A stretch of 64,000 bases of DNA from Rhodococcoides fascians A25f (GTDB taxonomy: Bacteria > Actinomycetota > Actinomycetes > Mycobacteriales > Mycobacteriaceae). The notes beneath the pieces were generated by a model, which did not search any database, was not told the DNA's origin, and saw only the letters and a program-made list of their open reading frames with translations. This document shows positions 52,761 to 62,184 of the stretch, in pieces. The stretch is taken from positions 1,054,001-1,118,000 of the forward strand of contig NZ_CP049744.1 in the NCBI RefSeq assembly GCF_000760935.2, given 5' to 3'. Every line of letters starts with the position of its first letter. Within the stretch, counting starts at the first letter, position 1. Position numbers and translations under genes: made by a program.

Positions 52761-53892
52761 TCGAGCCCGCGCCAGCCGCTCGCGGGGGCGCACCCGGCTG
52801 AAATCGGGCAGTGCTCGGCTGAAGTTGTCGCTGCTGCCCATCATTCAGTGCGCGTTGGCCGCAGGTGTGGCGTGGTTCGTCGCAACGGACATCGTCGGTC
52901 ACGAGAGCCCGTTCTTCGCGCCGATCGCCGCTGTCGTCTCGCTGGGCGTCTCGCTCGGCGCTCGCCTGCGCCGATCGGCCGAGCTCGTCGTCGGAGTGAC
53001 GGTGGGCATCGGCATCGGCGATCTGCTCATCTCGCTGATCGGCAGCGGGCCGTGGCAGATCGCGTTGGTGGTCGTGTTGGCGATGTCGGCCGCGGTGTTC
53101 CTCGACGGTGGTCCGATCATCGCGATGCAGGCCGGATCGTCCGCCGTGCTGGTGGCGACCCTGATCCCGCCGGGCAACATGGGTGGCCCCAACCGCATGG
53201 TCGACGCGTTGGTCGGCGGTCTGGTCGGCATCGCGATCGTGGCGTTGATTCCGACGCATCCGGTCTGGCGGGCCCGCAAGGATGCCGCGAACGTCCTGGC
53301 TACGGCTGCAAGTGTGTTGCAGAAGGTGGCCGACGGTTTGGTGGCGAACGATCCCAAACCGATCGAGGAGGGGCTGCGTAAGGCGCGTGCAACGCAGTCG
53401 GGTATCGATGCGCTCCGAACCGATCTCAAAGGCGGCCGGGAAATTGCCCGGATCTCGCCGATGTACTGGAATCACCGCAATCGTCTGGCCGCGCTCGCGG
53501 CGACGGCCGATCCCATCGACAATGCCGTCCGCAATATTCGGGTGCTCGCTCGGCGGTCGCTGACGCTGGTGCGAGACGACGAGATTCTCGATCCACGTGT
53601 CGTCGACGAGGTGGAGAAGCTGGCGCACGCGGTGGAAGTTCTACGCCAGATGATTCTGGCGGATCCGGGACAGAAGCCGGATGCGGCGGAGGCTGCGCGG
53701 GTGTTGCGTTCGGTTGCGGCCGGTGCCAAGCCTGAGTTGATCTCGAATGCCGGTCTGTCGGCGACGGTGGTGTTGGCGCAGTTGCGGTCGATCATCGTCG
53801 ACTTGCTGCAGGTCGCCGGGCTCAAGCGCATTTCTGCGTTGGCGACGCTTCCGCCGACGGTGAAGCATCCGCACGTCCCGCCGGAGTTGTGA
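52723..53892 (+). CDS. FUSC-family (aromatic acid exporter-like) membrane protein
   Basis: 389 aa from a GTG at 52723, which overlaps DUF3151; a TTG at 52816 would remove the overlap and the basic N-terminal 31 residues. Six TM segments in two blocks (LLPIIQCALAAGVAWFVATDI, HESPFFAPIAAVVSLGVSLGARLRRSAELVVGV), with SAAVFLDGGPIIAMQAGSSAVLV, then a long helical cytoplasmic domain. Related to YgaE/ArAE exporters; substrate unknown. Confidence 0.8.
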   Translation: MTPRQQKRSAWADRARASRSRGRTRLKSGSARLKLSLLPIIQCALAAGVAWFVATDIVGHESPFFAPIAAVVSLGVSLGARLRRSAELVVGVTVGIGIGDLLISLIGSGPWQIALVVVLAMSAAVFLDGGPIIAMQAGSSAVLVATLIPPGNMGGPNRMVDALVGGLVGIAIVALIPTHPVWRARKDAANVLATAASVLQKVADGLVANDPKPIEEGLRKARATQSGIDALRTDLKGGREIARISPMYWNHRNRLAALAATADPIDNAVRNIRVLARRSLTLVRDDEILDPRVVDEVEKLAHAVEVLRQMILADPGQKPDAAEAARVLRSVAAGAKPELISNAGLSATVVLAQLRSIIVDLLQVAGLKRISALATLPPTVKHPHVPPEL

Positions 53893-53926
53893 ACCGGAGC
53901 CTGCGCCCCGCACGACACCATTGCAT

Positions 53927-53946
53927 ATATGCGTATGTACGCATAT
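53927..53946. promoter_or_regulatory. Perfect 9-2-9 inverted repeat, ArsR/SmtB-type operator
   Basis: ATATGCGTA-TG-TACGCATAT, within a run of ATAT-rich sequence, 41 nt before the CDF exporter ATG. ArsR/SmtB-family metal sensors (NmtR, KmtR, CzrA types) bind AT-flanked inverted repeats of this sort. No ArsR-family gene is in the window. Confidence 0.65.
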
Positions 53947-53987
53947 GGTGGCTGCCGGAAGTAGATACAGGCACGCAAGGGGGAGTC

Positions 53988-54911
53988 ATGGGCGCCGGTC
54001 ACGGGCACAGTCACGGTGTGGGCGGTCATTCGCCCGCAGGGCCACCCAAGTCCCGCGTACGCAAGATGGTTGTCGCTCTCGCCATTCTGGTGGTGTTCCT
54101 CGTCGTCGAGGCAACCGTGGCGCTGGCGATCGGCTCGCTCGGACTGCTCGCCGACGCCGGCCACATGCTCACCGACGTCCTCGGTATGTCCATGGGTTTG
54201 ATTGCACTTCTGCTGGCACGTAAGGGAAGCGCTGCCGCGGCAAGAACTTTCGGTTGGCACCGCGCTGAGGTGTTGACCGCCATCGCCAATGCTGTTCTGC
54301 TGCTGGGTGTTGCGGCCTTCATCATGTACGAGGCAGTATCGCGGATCGGTGACGCTCCCGAAATCCCCGGCCTACCACTCATTCTCACTGCGGCCGCCGG
54401 TCTCGCGGCCAACATCGTCGTCATGCTGCTCATTCGCGGAGACGCCAAGGACTCGCTCGCGGTCCGCGGCGCATACATGGAAGTCCTGGCCGACGCGGTC
54501 GGCAGCGTGGGGGTGCTCGTCGGCGGCGTGCTGATGCTGCTGTTCCAGTGGACCTGGGTGGACATCGTCGTGGGTGTGCTGATTTCCCTGTGGGTGATTC
54601 CGCGAGCGATCAAGCTGGCCGGCTCTGCGCTACGCATTCTCACCCAGGCCAGTCCGGCCGACGTCGACGTGGACGCGTTGACGGGTGACCTGAGCGCACT
54701 TCCCGGAGTGACCGGAGTGCACGACCTGCACGTGTGGACGCTCACCACCGGAATGGATGTGGCCACAGTGCATCTCGAGTGCGAGGGTTCGTCGTCGATG
54801 GTGCTCGATCGTGCCAAGTCGTTGTTGTCCACCTATGGACTCGACCACGCCACGGTGCAGGTCGAGCCGGCGGCACACGGCCGAACGTGCAAGGAAGAGA
54901 TCACCTGGTGA
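53988..54911 (+). CDS. Cation diffusion facilitator, CzcD/ZitB-type metal exporter
   Basis: 307 aa from ATG 53988, behind AAGGGGGAG. N-terminal His-rich GHGHSHGVGGHS, six TM segments, and the metal sites GLLADAGHMLTDVLGM (TM2, HxxxD) and VLADAVGSVGVLVGG (TM5, DxxxD). The C-terminal cytoplasmic dimer domain has GVTGVHDLHVWTLTTGMDVATVHLECE, typical of zinc/cadmium/cobalt CDFs. It exports divalent metals by proton exchange. The palindromic operator upstream indicates metal-induced expression. Its stop is 11 nt inside the convergent PPOX gene. Confidence 0.94.
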   Translation: MGAGHGHSHGVGGHSPAGPPKSRVRKMVVALAILVVFLVVEATVALAIGSLGLLADAGHMLTDVLGMSMGLIALLLARKGSAAAARTFGWHRAEVLTAIANAVLLLGVAAFIMYEAVSRIGDAPEIPGLPLILTAAAGLAANIVVMLLIRGDAKDSLAVRGAYMEVLADAVGSVGVLVGGVLMLLFQWTWVDIVVGVLISLWVIPRAIKLAGSALRILTQASPADVDVDALTGDLSALPGVTGVHDLHVWTLTTGMDVATVHLECEGSSSMVLDRAKSLLSTYGLDHATVQVEPAAHGRTCKEEITW

Positions 54912-55368
54912 CGGTACGAACCTCGGTGCCCGGACGCCAGACGTCGATCTGCATGTGATCGTCCACCAGGGACGTCAGCACGATCTCGGTGATGTCGAGG
55001 TCGAACACGTGGTACGGCACCAGTTCGCCCGGCGCGGCGTCGAATATCGGTTGCAGCACAGCCGGATCGGTGATCTCGACGGCCACTCCGCCGATCTTCG
55101 CATCCCCGCCGTCCATCGAATGATGCCCAGGATTGCTGTGCAGCGCGAACCGTCCGTCACGTTGCAGGTCGCGCGCCTTGACCGCGCCGAGCATCGACCC
55201 GAGGCGCACTACGCCGCTCGCGTCGAATTCCACCTCGGTTCCGCTCACGCGCGGCGAGCCGTCTGCTCGTAGCGTCGCAAGAACATGGTGCTTGTGAGCG
55301 GTGAATCTGGCCCGCACCGCCGAGGCCAGGTTCGGTGCTGCAGTCGAGAACTCGTTCCACGTCGTCAT
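54901..55368 (-). CDS. Pyridoxamine-5'-phosphate-oxidase-like (FMN-binding) protein
   Basis: 155 aa. Split-barrel fold: HHVLATLRADGSPRVSGTEVEFDASGVVRLGSM, ARDLQRDGRFALHSNPGH and DITEIVLTSLVDDHMQIDVWRPG. Members bind FMN, F420 or haem and reduce or detoxify various compounds; this one has no mark that settles the cofactor. Divergent from a WYL regulator across a perfect palindrome, so it is probably that regulator's target. Confidence 0.8.
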   Translation of the reverse strand: MTTWNEFSTAAPNLASAVRARFTAHKHHVLATLRADGSPRVSGTEVEFDASGVVRLGSMLGAVKARDLQRDGRFALHSNPGHHSMDGGDAKIGGVAVEITDPAVLQPIFDAAPGELVPYHVFDLDITEIVLTSLVDDHMQIDVWRPGTEVRTVTR

Positions 55369-55387
55369 AGTGACGAGTATTCGCCAC

Positions 55388-55412
55388 CATTACTGACACC
55401 TTGTGTCAGTAA
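55388..55412. promoter_or_regulatory. Perfect 11-3-11 palindrome between PPOX and the WYL regulator
   Basis: ATTACTGACAC-CTT-GTGTCAGTAAT. It lies 9 nt before the regulator ATG and 19 nt before the PPOX start, so a dimer bound here would cover both promoters. Confidence 0.75.
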
Positions 55413-55421
55413 TATCGAGAC

Positions 55422-56363
55422 ATGCGTTCCGCGCGGTTGCTCCGCATCATGCTGCTGCTCCAGCAGGGGCGAACGGCGACTGCGCAATCCCTGGCCGACC
55501 AGGTCGAGGTATCCGTCCGAACCATCTACCGCGACATCGGCGCACTCGGTGCGGCCGGAGTGCCTCTGTGGACCGAAACCGGCCCCGGCGGCGGCATCCG
55601 GCTGCTCGACGGGTGGCAGTCCGCACTGACCGGTATGACCGGGATCGAAACGTCGGCGCTGATGCTTCTCGGGATGCCCTCGATTGCTGCCGACCTGGGT
55701 CTGTCCGATGTCACCGCTGCGGCCGAGAGCAAGCTTCTCGGCGCATTGCCGGTTCCGTTGCGGGCGAGCGCGCAACTGTGGCGTGAGCGTGTGCATGTGG
55801 ACGTTCCCGGGTGGTTCACCGTGCCCGCCGCGAACGATGTCGTGCCGGTGCTGGCTCGTGCGGTGCTCGGTGGTCGGGAGATCGAGATGGCTTACCGCGG
55901 TGGGAGACGGGTCGTAGGGCCGCTCGGTCTCGTGGTGAAGGCGTCGGTCTGGTACCTGGTGGCCACGCGCGGCGAGCGCGTCCTGTCGTTTCGGGTCGAC
56001 CGGATCGGCAGCGTCACGGAGTCGAAAACTCCGGTCGTTCGGCCCGAGGGATTCGACCTCGCGCAGTGGTGGAACGCGTCGATGGCGGAGTTCGATCGGT
56101 CGCTGCTGACGTATGCATGTCGTGTTCGTCTGTCCGACTCCGCAATTCGCGCTCTGCCTCGGGTGATCGGTGCCACGGCGATGCCGGCAACTGCGCCGCC
56201 CGACGACGACGGCTGGACCACCGTGGACCTGATGCTCGAGAGCGAGGAGGTGGCGCTCGGACAGCTGATCGCGCTCGGTGGGGGAGTCCGGGTGCTCGAG
56301 CCGACCTCTCTGCGTATATCTCTGCGCGACCTCGCGTCGAACATCGCACTCGACAACGGTTGA
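55422..56363 (+). CDS. WYL-domain transcriptional regulator (YafY/DeoR-like HTH_11)
   Basis: 313 aa. N-terminal HTH: LRIMLLLQQGRTATAQSLADQVEVSVRTIYRDIGAL, then the wing ETGPGGGIRLLDG. The WYL domain contains the name-giving residues in KASVWYLVATRGERVLSFRVDRIGSV. WYL domains sense nucleic acids or small ligands; this architecture is the common YafY type, not a phage-defence BrxR. It diverges from the PPOX gene; the palindrome between is the expected operator. Confidence 0.88.
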   Translation: MRSARLLRIMLLLQQGRTATAQSLADQVEVSVRTIYRDIGALGAAGVPLWTETGPGGGIRLLDGWQSALTGMTGIETSALMLLGMPSIAADLGLSDVTAAAESKLLGALPVPLRASAQLWRERVHVDVPGWFTVPAANDVVPVLARAVLGGREIEMAYRGGRRVVGPLGLVVKASVWYLVATRGERVLSFRVDRIGSVTESKTPVVRPEGFDLAQWWNASMAEFDRSLLTYACRVRLSDSAIRALPRVIGATAMPATAPPDDDGWTTVDLMLESEEVALGQLIALGGGVRVLEPTSLRISLRDLASNIALDNG

Positions 56364-56364
56364 G

Positions 56365-57138
56365 CTACACCCAGAATCGCATCAGGTAGTTGCCGTTACC
56401 GGCGAAGAACTCGGGAACACCGGACAGCCCGAACAGGGTGTAGATCGCTCCGAAGAATGCAGAGTTGACCGAGGGCACGAACAGCAAGGCCACGAGTACG
56501 AGCAGACCGTACGTCTTGAACTGCGCCAGCGCTGCCCTCGTGGCGGGTGAGAGCGAGGGCTCCAGCGCGGCGTATCCGTCGAGTCCCGGTACCGGAATCA
56601 GGTTGAGGATGGTGGCCATGATCTGCAGGAACGCCAGGAAGCTGAGCCCGTACCAGAACGCGGGGTGAGTGCCGTCCGAGCCGAACAGTCTGATGACGAC
56701 CAGAAGTGCCACGGCGACAACGGCATTGGCGAACGGGCCGGCCAGGGCGATCCGCCGTTGCGTCGACGCCGAGAACTGGCCGGTGCGCAGGTACACGGCA
56801 CCGCCTGGTAGTCCGATTCCGCCGATCGCGATGAACACCACCGGCAGGACGATCGAGAGCAACGGGTGGGTGTACTTCAGCGGGTTGAGCGTCAGATAGC
56901 CGCGGAGCTCGACTTCGCGATCGCCGGCGCGAAATGCGGTGAAGGCGTGGCCGAACTCGTGCAGGCAGACCGAGGCGATCCAGCCGGCAAGGACCAGAAC
57001 GAACACCCCGAGCCGCGCCGTGAACGACGTGACGTCCTCGGCCGTCCAGGCCAGCGCGCCGCCCACTCCTGCGACAGCCAGAACGGCAACGAACACCGGA
57101 CTCGGCAGAACGGGACTGCGCCGTAGTGGGACGGTCAT
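56365..57138 (-). CDS. Site-2 protease family metallopeptidase (M50, Rv0359-like)
   Basis: 257 aa. The zinc motif HEFGH is at 60-64 in a TM segment, and the third-ligand motif NLIPVPGLDGYAALE (NxxPxxxLDG) follows near 180. About six TM segments. S2P proteins cut substrates within the membrane; actinobacterial members of this short type have no PDZ domain and unknown targets. Same strand as the Rv0358-like gene 16 nt upstream, as in M. tuberculosis. Confidence 0.88.
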   Translation of the reverse strand: MTVPLRRSPVLPSPVFVAVLAVAGVGGALAWTAEDVTSFTARLGVFVLVLAGWIASVCLHEFGHAFTAFRAGDREVELRGYLTLNPLKYTHPLLSIVLPVVFIAIGGIGLPGGAVYLRTGQFSASTQRRIALAGPFANAVVAVALLVVIRLFGSDGTHPAFWYGLSFLAFLQIMATILNLIPVPGLDGYAALEPSLSPATRAALAQFKTYGLLVLVALLFVPSVNSAFFGAIYTLFGLSGVPEFFAGNGNYLMRFWV

Positions 57139-57154
57139 CGGATCAGCGGGACGG

Positions 57155-57859
57155 TCATCGGACCAGCAACCACTCCTGATCGTGGCGGTAGAACGTGGAT
57201 CTCTTCACCGTTCTGTCGCCGCCGATGCCGTCGCGCATCAGTTGAGCTGCGGGGGAGCCGAGTTGCATCGCGCGCCCGCTCACCCAGCGGCGGGGCAGCA
57301 GACGTCGACGGCCGATCACTCGCGCGCGTAGACCCGGCAGCTCCGGGGTGGGTGCCACCTCGACGCCGGGTACGACGCCGGAGAACAGGCGAGTGTCGTC
57401 GACGTAGGCCTCGCCCTCGAGTTCCGCTCCGTCGGCACCGCCGAGGAGCGCCCGACCGACGACGGCTTTGCCCGCGTCGTCGCGAATCAGGGGTGTGCTC
57501 GACGCCGTCCCGGTGAGCGCCACTTTGGCGGCGCGCGATCCGGTACCGAGCTTGTAGATGTGGGCTGCGTTGGTCGCGGTCTCCGGTACGAAGGCGACTT
57601 CGACGTGCAGGCGGTCGGTACGCATCAGTCGGGTCAGTACTGCGGCCAGGGAAGCGTCGTCGCCCAGGACGATGATGCGGGGTGCGGGAGCGGATTCGAT
57701 GTCCGAGAAGAGAGCGCTGCAGTCGTCGTCGGTCGGTACGGCATCGGCGCTACGCAGCGGGACGTCGGTCAGCGCGATCGGCAGCAGCGGACTTCCGCAG
57801 TGCAGAACGAACGGTGTCACGGCGCTCCTCGGTCTTCGGTCGAACCTCGTCACGACCAT
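57155..57859 (-). CDS. Rv0358-like conserved hypothetical
   Basis: 234 aa from ATG 57859, with GAGGG just upstream; the ORF is open to 58081, but that would run past the purA start. Sequence features: APRIIVLGDDASLAAVLTRLMRTDRLHVEVAFVPE, HIYKLGTGSRAAKVALTG, then EAYVDDTRLFSGVVPGVEVAPTPELPGLRARV. The middle looks like the core of a diacylglycerol-kinase-like or NAD-kinase-like beta/alpha fold, but no catalytic GGDG motif is present, so function is open. Divergent from purA and upstream of the S2P gene. Confidence 0.7.
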   Translation of the reverse strand: MVVTRFDRRPRSAVTPFVLHCGSPLLPIALTDVPLRSADAVPTDDDCSALFSDIESAPAPRIIVLGDDASLAAVLTRLMRTDRLHVEVAFVPETATNAAHIYKLGTGSRAAKVALTGTASSTPLIRDDAGKAVVGRALLGGADGAELEGEAYVDDTRLFSGVVPGVEVAPTPELPGLRARVIGRRRLLPRRWVSGRAMQLGSPAAQLMRDGIGGDRTVKRSTFYRHDQEWLLVR

Positions 57860-57959
57860 AGTGCCCTCGTTTCGGTTCCACCGTAGCGGCATGCGGGCCA
57901 GCTCACCGGCTCGGCTAGACTGTTCTCCCGGCCACTGTCGCGCCTGCGACAAATGGTGA

Positions 57960-59312
<1,353 letters not shown>

Positions 59313-59333
59313 ACATTTCGGTGAAATGACAGG

Positions 59334-59366
59334 CCCCGAGGCGCAACGCCTCGGGGTCTTCTTCTT
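59334..59366 (+). terminator. Rho-independent terminator of purA
   Basis: CCCCGAGGCG-CAA-CGCCTCGGGG, a perfect 10-bp stem, followed by TCTTCTTCTT. The clearest intrinsic terminator in the window, 21 nt after the purA stop. Confidence 0.92.
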
Positions 59367-59476
59367 TCCCGAGCGCACTCGAATAGCGCTCATTCACATA
59401 TATGTCGAAATTGGAGGGCGCCGCCACTCATCGGCGTGGATAATTGCGACCAGGTTGGGCGAAGGAAGGTCGGGCG

Positions 59477-59917
59477 ATGACTGAAAATTACAACGGATTG
59501 GAAGTTTTCGGCTACCAATTCGATCGGTTCGCTTACGAACATCCCTGGATCGGTGCGCAGACCGGTGAATTCATGCTCGGGCCCGAAGGTGGGGGAATGC
59601 TCGATTTCACGCACGCCACCGTGTTCGCGCTACCCGAAGGTGGCGCGCACGAGGTGCACGGTCCCATCCTGGACTGGTACCTGGGACATGGGGGACCCTA
59701 TGGCGCACTTGGCTATCCGATCAGCAACGAGCGTCCGACACCCACCGGTTCCGGTAGATACAACCTTTTTCAGCGTGGGGCCATCGGCTGGTTGCCGGAA
59801 GTGGGTGCGTTCACCATCGGTGGTCGATCGGATGAATCGGACGTCAGCCCCGGACCGGACGCTGTATTGGTATCGGCAGTCGACGGCCCTCTTTCTTCGC
59901 TGGAAGTTTCTGCCTGA
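59477..59917 (+). CDS. LGFP-repeat protein without signal peptide
   Basis: 146 aa from ATG 59477, behind GAAGGAAGG. Two to three LGFP-type units are readable: IGAQTGEFMLGPEGGGMLDF, then YGALGYPISNERPTPTGSGRYNLFQRGAIGWLPEVGAF. LGFP repeats normally sit on exported wall proteins of mycolic-acid bacteria, yet here no signal or TM is present. Surrounding DNA (59390-59990) is visibly poorer in GC than the neighbours. Function unknown; may be truncated or cytosolic. Confidence 0.75.
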   Translation: MTENYNGLEVFGYQFDRFAYEHPWIGAQTGEFMLGPEGGGMLDFTHATVFALPEGGAHEVHGPILDWYLGHGGPYGALGYPISNERPTPTGSGRYNLFQRGAIGWLPEVGAFTIGGRSDESDVSPGPDAVLVSAVDGPLSSLEVSA

Positions 59918-59985
59918 AAACTATTCCTCTTCCCTGTTTCGAGCCATTTATCCGGTCGTGGAGTCTGAATTACCACCGCGATAAT

Positions 59986-60510
59986 TCAAAACAGTGTCGG
60001 CTCGTCGAACCCCGGTACTCCCTCGATGCCGAGAATTCGTTGTTTGGTGTTCGCTCCGCCCGGTGCCGAAAAGCCTCCGACTTCCGTGCCCGCGCCGAGT
60101 ACTCGATGGCACGGGACGATGATCGGCACGGGATTGCGGCCGAGTGCTCCGCCTACCGCTTGGGCCGCACCGGGATGGCCGAGTCGGCGGGCTATGTCGC
60201 CGTAGGTGAGGGTCGAGCCCCGGGGAATCTCGCTGCACACGGTGTACACCGAGGCGTCGAACTCGGAGACGTCGAGAACCAGCGGAATCGGCCTCATATC
60301 GACGGTACGTCCGCCCAGCAGGCCGACAATTCGGTGGATTGCATCGGCCGCAAGTGCATCTACCTGCCCGTGCGCAGCGCCGAAGCCGGCCAGGTACTCC
60401 TCCATTGCCTCGTCCGACGGTTCGGGCAACGCAACGGCGACTATTCCGTCCTCGGTCCACGCGATACCGCAGCGTCCGATGGCGGTGTCGAAGAGCGTGC
60501 TGCTCGGCAT
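59986..60510 (-). CDS. ogt: Methylated-DNA--protein-cysteine methyltransferase
   Basis: 174 aa from ATG 60510. Active-site segment NPVPIIVPCHRVLGAG with Cys134, and the DNA-binding YGDIARRLGHPGAAQAVGGALGRN before it; C-terminal GGFSAPGGANTKQRIL. It removes methyl groups from O6-methylguanine once per molecule. There is no Ada-type N-terminal domain. Its first ~80 residues are the usual poorly conserved N domain. Divergent from the MocR gene. Confidence 0.93.
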   Translation of the reverse strand: MPSSTLFDTAIGRCGIAWTEDGIVAVALPEPSDEAMEEYLAGFGAAHGQVDALAADAIHRIVGLLGGRTVDMRPIPLVLDVSEFDASVYTVCSEIPRGSTLTYGDIARRLGHPGAAQAVGGALGRNPVPIIVPCHRVLGAGTEVGGFSAPGGANTKQRILGIEGVPGFDEPTLF

Positions 60511-60514
60511 GGAT

Positions 60515-60596
60515 CCAGTATCCACCCGTCGCCCCGGAGCAGTCCAGTTGATCGGCGAATGGACTTGAATGTTCGATGCCAGTGCGCGAATACTGG
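60515..60596. promoter_or_regulatory. CCAGT repeats in the ogt / MocR gap
   Basis: CCAGT occurs at 60515-60519, 60544-60548 and 60579-60583, and its complement ACTGG at 60592-60596; also GTCCA-N14-TGGAC across 60543-60565. MocR-family proteins often bind spaced direct repeats of short motifs. Weak evidence. Confidence 0.3.
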
Positions 60597-60601
60597 GGAG
60601 C

Positions 60602-62083
60602 ATGGCCTCGAGAGTTCTCAATGCAACGTCACTGGCCCGCGATCTCGGTAGCTGGCGCGCCGACGCCTCCGCGGATGGATCCGGCAAGCGCAAGGCCTCG
60701 CGTCCGACGTATCGCGCGTTGGCAGACGGCGTGCGTCTGCTGATTCACGACGGCCGGATTCCGCTCGGCGTAGGGCTGCCGAGCGAACGCGATCTGTCTG
60801 CTGCTCTCGACCTGAGCCGCACGACGATCACCTCCTCGTATTCCGTGCTGCGTGACGAGGGGTATCTCATCAGCAAGCAGGGCTCACGCAGTACGGTCGC
60901 TCTGCCCTCTGCCCCCAGCCCGAACGGGCTACTGATTCAATCGACGTCGCCGTCGGGTCCGGTGGTGGACATGTCTCACGCGGCGATGTCGGCCGCGGAC
61001 GGCACTATGACGGCCGCGTACGAGTCTGCGCTGCAAGCACTTCCGGCGTATCTGCCGACGCACGGTATGGAGCCCATCGGTCTGGCGGTGTTGCGGGAGG
61101 CCATCGCACAGCGCTTCGTCGAACGTGGACTGCCAACAACCGCGGATCAGATCATGGTCACCTCCGGTGCGCAGCAGGCAGTTCGGCTTCTGCTGGGCAC
61201 GCTGACCTCGCCCGGCGATCGCGTCCTGATCGATCACCCCACGTATCCCAACGCGCTCGAGGCCATCAGGCGAGTGGGTGCGCGACCCGTGCCGGTGCCG
61301 GTGCGCCCCGCGGACGGCGACTGGGATCTCGACGGAATTCGCAGCGCGGCAAGACAAACGGCAGCCAAGGTGGCATATCTGATTCCGGACTTCCACAACC
61401 CGACCGGGCAGGTGCTCAGTGCCGAGGGCAGGGCCGAACTCGCGCGCATCACCCGCGACACCCGAATGACGCTCATCGTCGACGAGACCATGGTGGACCT
61501 GTGGCTCGACGCGCCGCCGCCACCGCCGGTCGCATCGTTCGGGCGGGTCTCCGGTTCGGATATCGTCACGATCGGTTCGGCGTCCAAGTCGTTCTGGGGT
61601 GGCCTGCGCATCGGGTGGATCAGGGCACACCCGTCCCTGGTCTCACAGCTCGCGGGCTCCCGGGCAGCACACGACCTTGGTACGTCGATCATGGACCAGT
61701 TGGCGTCGTCGTTTCTGCTTCAGGACGCGGAACCGGCCCTCGATCTGCGTCGGTCCCAACTGCGTGAGCGTCGGGACATTCTCGAAGATGCTCTGGCCGA
61801 ACATGTTCCGGACTGGCGCTATCGCCGTTCCGAGGGTGGCATGTCGCTCTGGTTGCAGCTGCCCGCTCCGGTATCGAGTGCGTTGGCCGCCACGGCTCCC
61901 GCATTCGGAGCGGTGTTGGCAGCGGGACCACGATTCGGCGTGGAGGGTGCCTTCGAGCGCTACCTCAGGCTGCCGTACACCCGTGAGCCGCAAGAACTTC
62001 GGGCCGCTGTTGCGGCGACGGCCGCGGCATATCGAGCCTTGGCCCCGAGCGCCGAAGCGGAGCAGCCGGCCCTGGTGTTCTGA
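60602..62083 (+). CDS. MocR-type regulator (GntR HTH + class I aminotransferase fold)
   Basis: 493 aa from ATG 60602; an ATG at 60569 would add 11 residues. Residues ~35-105: GntR HTH (PSERDLSAALDLSRTTITSSYSVLRDEGYL). Residues ~150-490: PLP aminotransferase fold with MVTSGAQQAVRLLLG, PDFHNPTGQVLS and the PLP Lys in TIGSASKSFWGGLRIGWIRA. MocR proteins such as PdxR and GabR sense PLP-amino-acid adducts and often control the adjacent gene. No transporter or PLP enzyme is adjacent; ogt is the divergent neighbour. Confidence 0.9.
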   Translation: MASRVLNATSLARDLGSWRADASADGSGKRKASRPTYRALADGVRLLIHDGRIPLGVGLPSERDLSAALDLSRTTITSSYSVLRDEGYLISKQGSRSTVALPSAPSPNGLLIQSTSPSGPVVDMSHAAMSAADGTMTAAYESALQALPAYLPTHGMEPIGLAVLREAIAQRFVERGLPTTADQIMVTSGAQQAVRLLLGTLTSPGDRVLIDHPTYPNALEAIRRVGARPVPVPVRPADGDWDLDGIRSAARQTAAKVAYLIPDFHNPTGQVLSAEGRAELARITRDTRMTLIVDETMVDLWLDAPPPPPVASFGRVSGSDIVTIGSASKSFWGGLRIGWIRAHPSLVSQLAGSRAAHDLGTSIMDQLASSFLLQDAEPALDLRRSQLRERRDILEDALAEHVPDWRYRRSEGGMSLWLQLPAPVSSALAATAPAFGAVLAAGPRFGVEGAFERYLRLPYTREPQELRAAVAATAAAYRALAPSAEAEQPALVF

Positions 62084-62115
62084 GCGGCTGGTGTTCTGAG
62101 CGGCTGGTGTTCTGA
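62074..62115 (+). repeat. 16-nt tandem repeat (2.6 units) at the 3' end of the MocR gene
   Basis: GGTGTTCTGAGCGGCT occurs at 62074-62089 and 62090-62105, with a partial third copy to 62115. The unit contains the stop codon of the MocR gene (Val-Phe-stop), so copies 2 and 3 are non-coding leftovers of slippage. Confidence 0.92.
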
Positions 62116-62118
62116 CCG

Positions 62119-62174
62119 CGAACTCGAAGTTATGGATGGAAATCACCCGAAAATTGTCCACAACTTCGAGTTCG
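62119..62174. repeat. Inverted repeat with 13-bp arms between convergent genes
   Basis: CGAACTCGAAGTT (62119-62131) and AACTTCGAGTTCG (62162-62174), exact complements, enclose 30 AT-rich nt (TGGAAATCACCCGAAAATTG). It lies between the MocR and mcr stops, too large a loop for a classical terminator. Confidence 0.75.
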
Positions 62175-62184
62175 GCGCAGACGG

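Noticed and set aside
55422..56363. WYL regulator as a phage-defence island marker
   Set aside because: Neighbours are a PPOX enzyme and an S2P protease, with no BREX, restriction or CBASS gene in the window.
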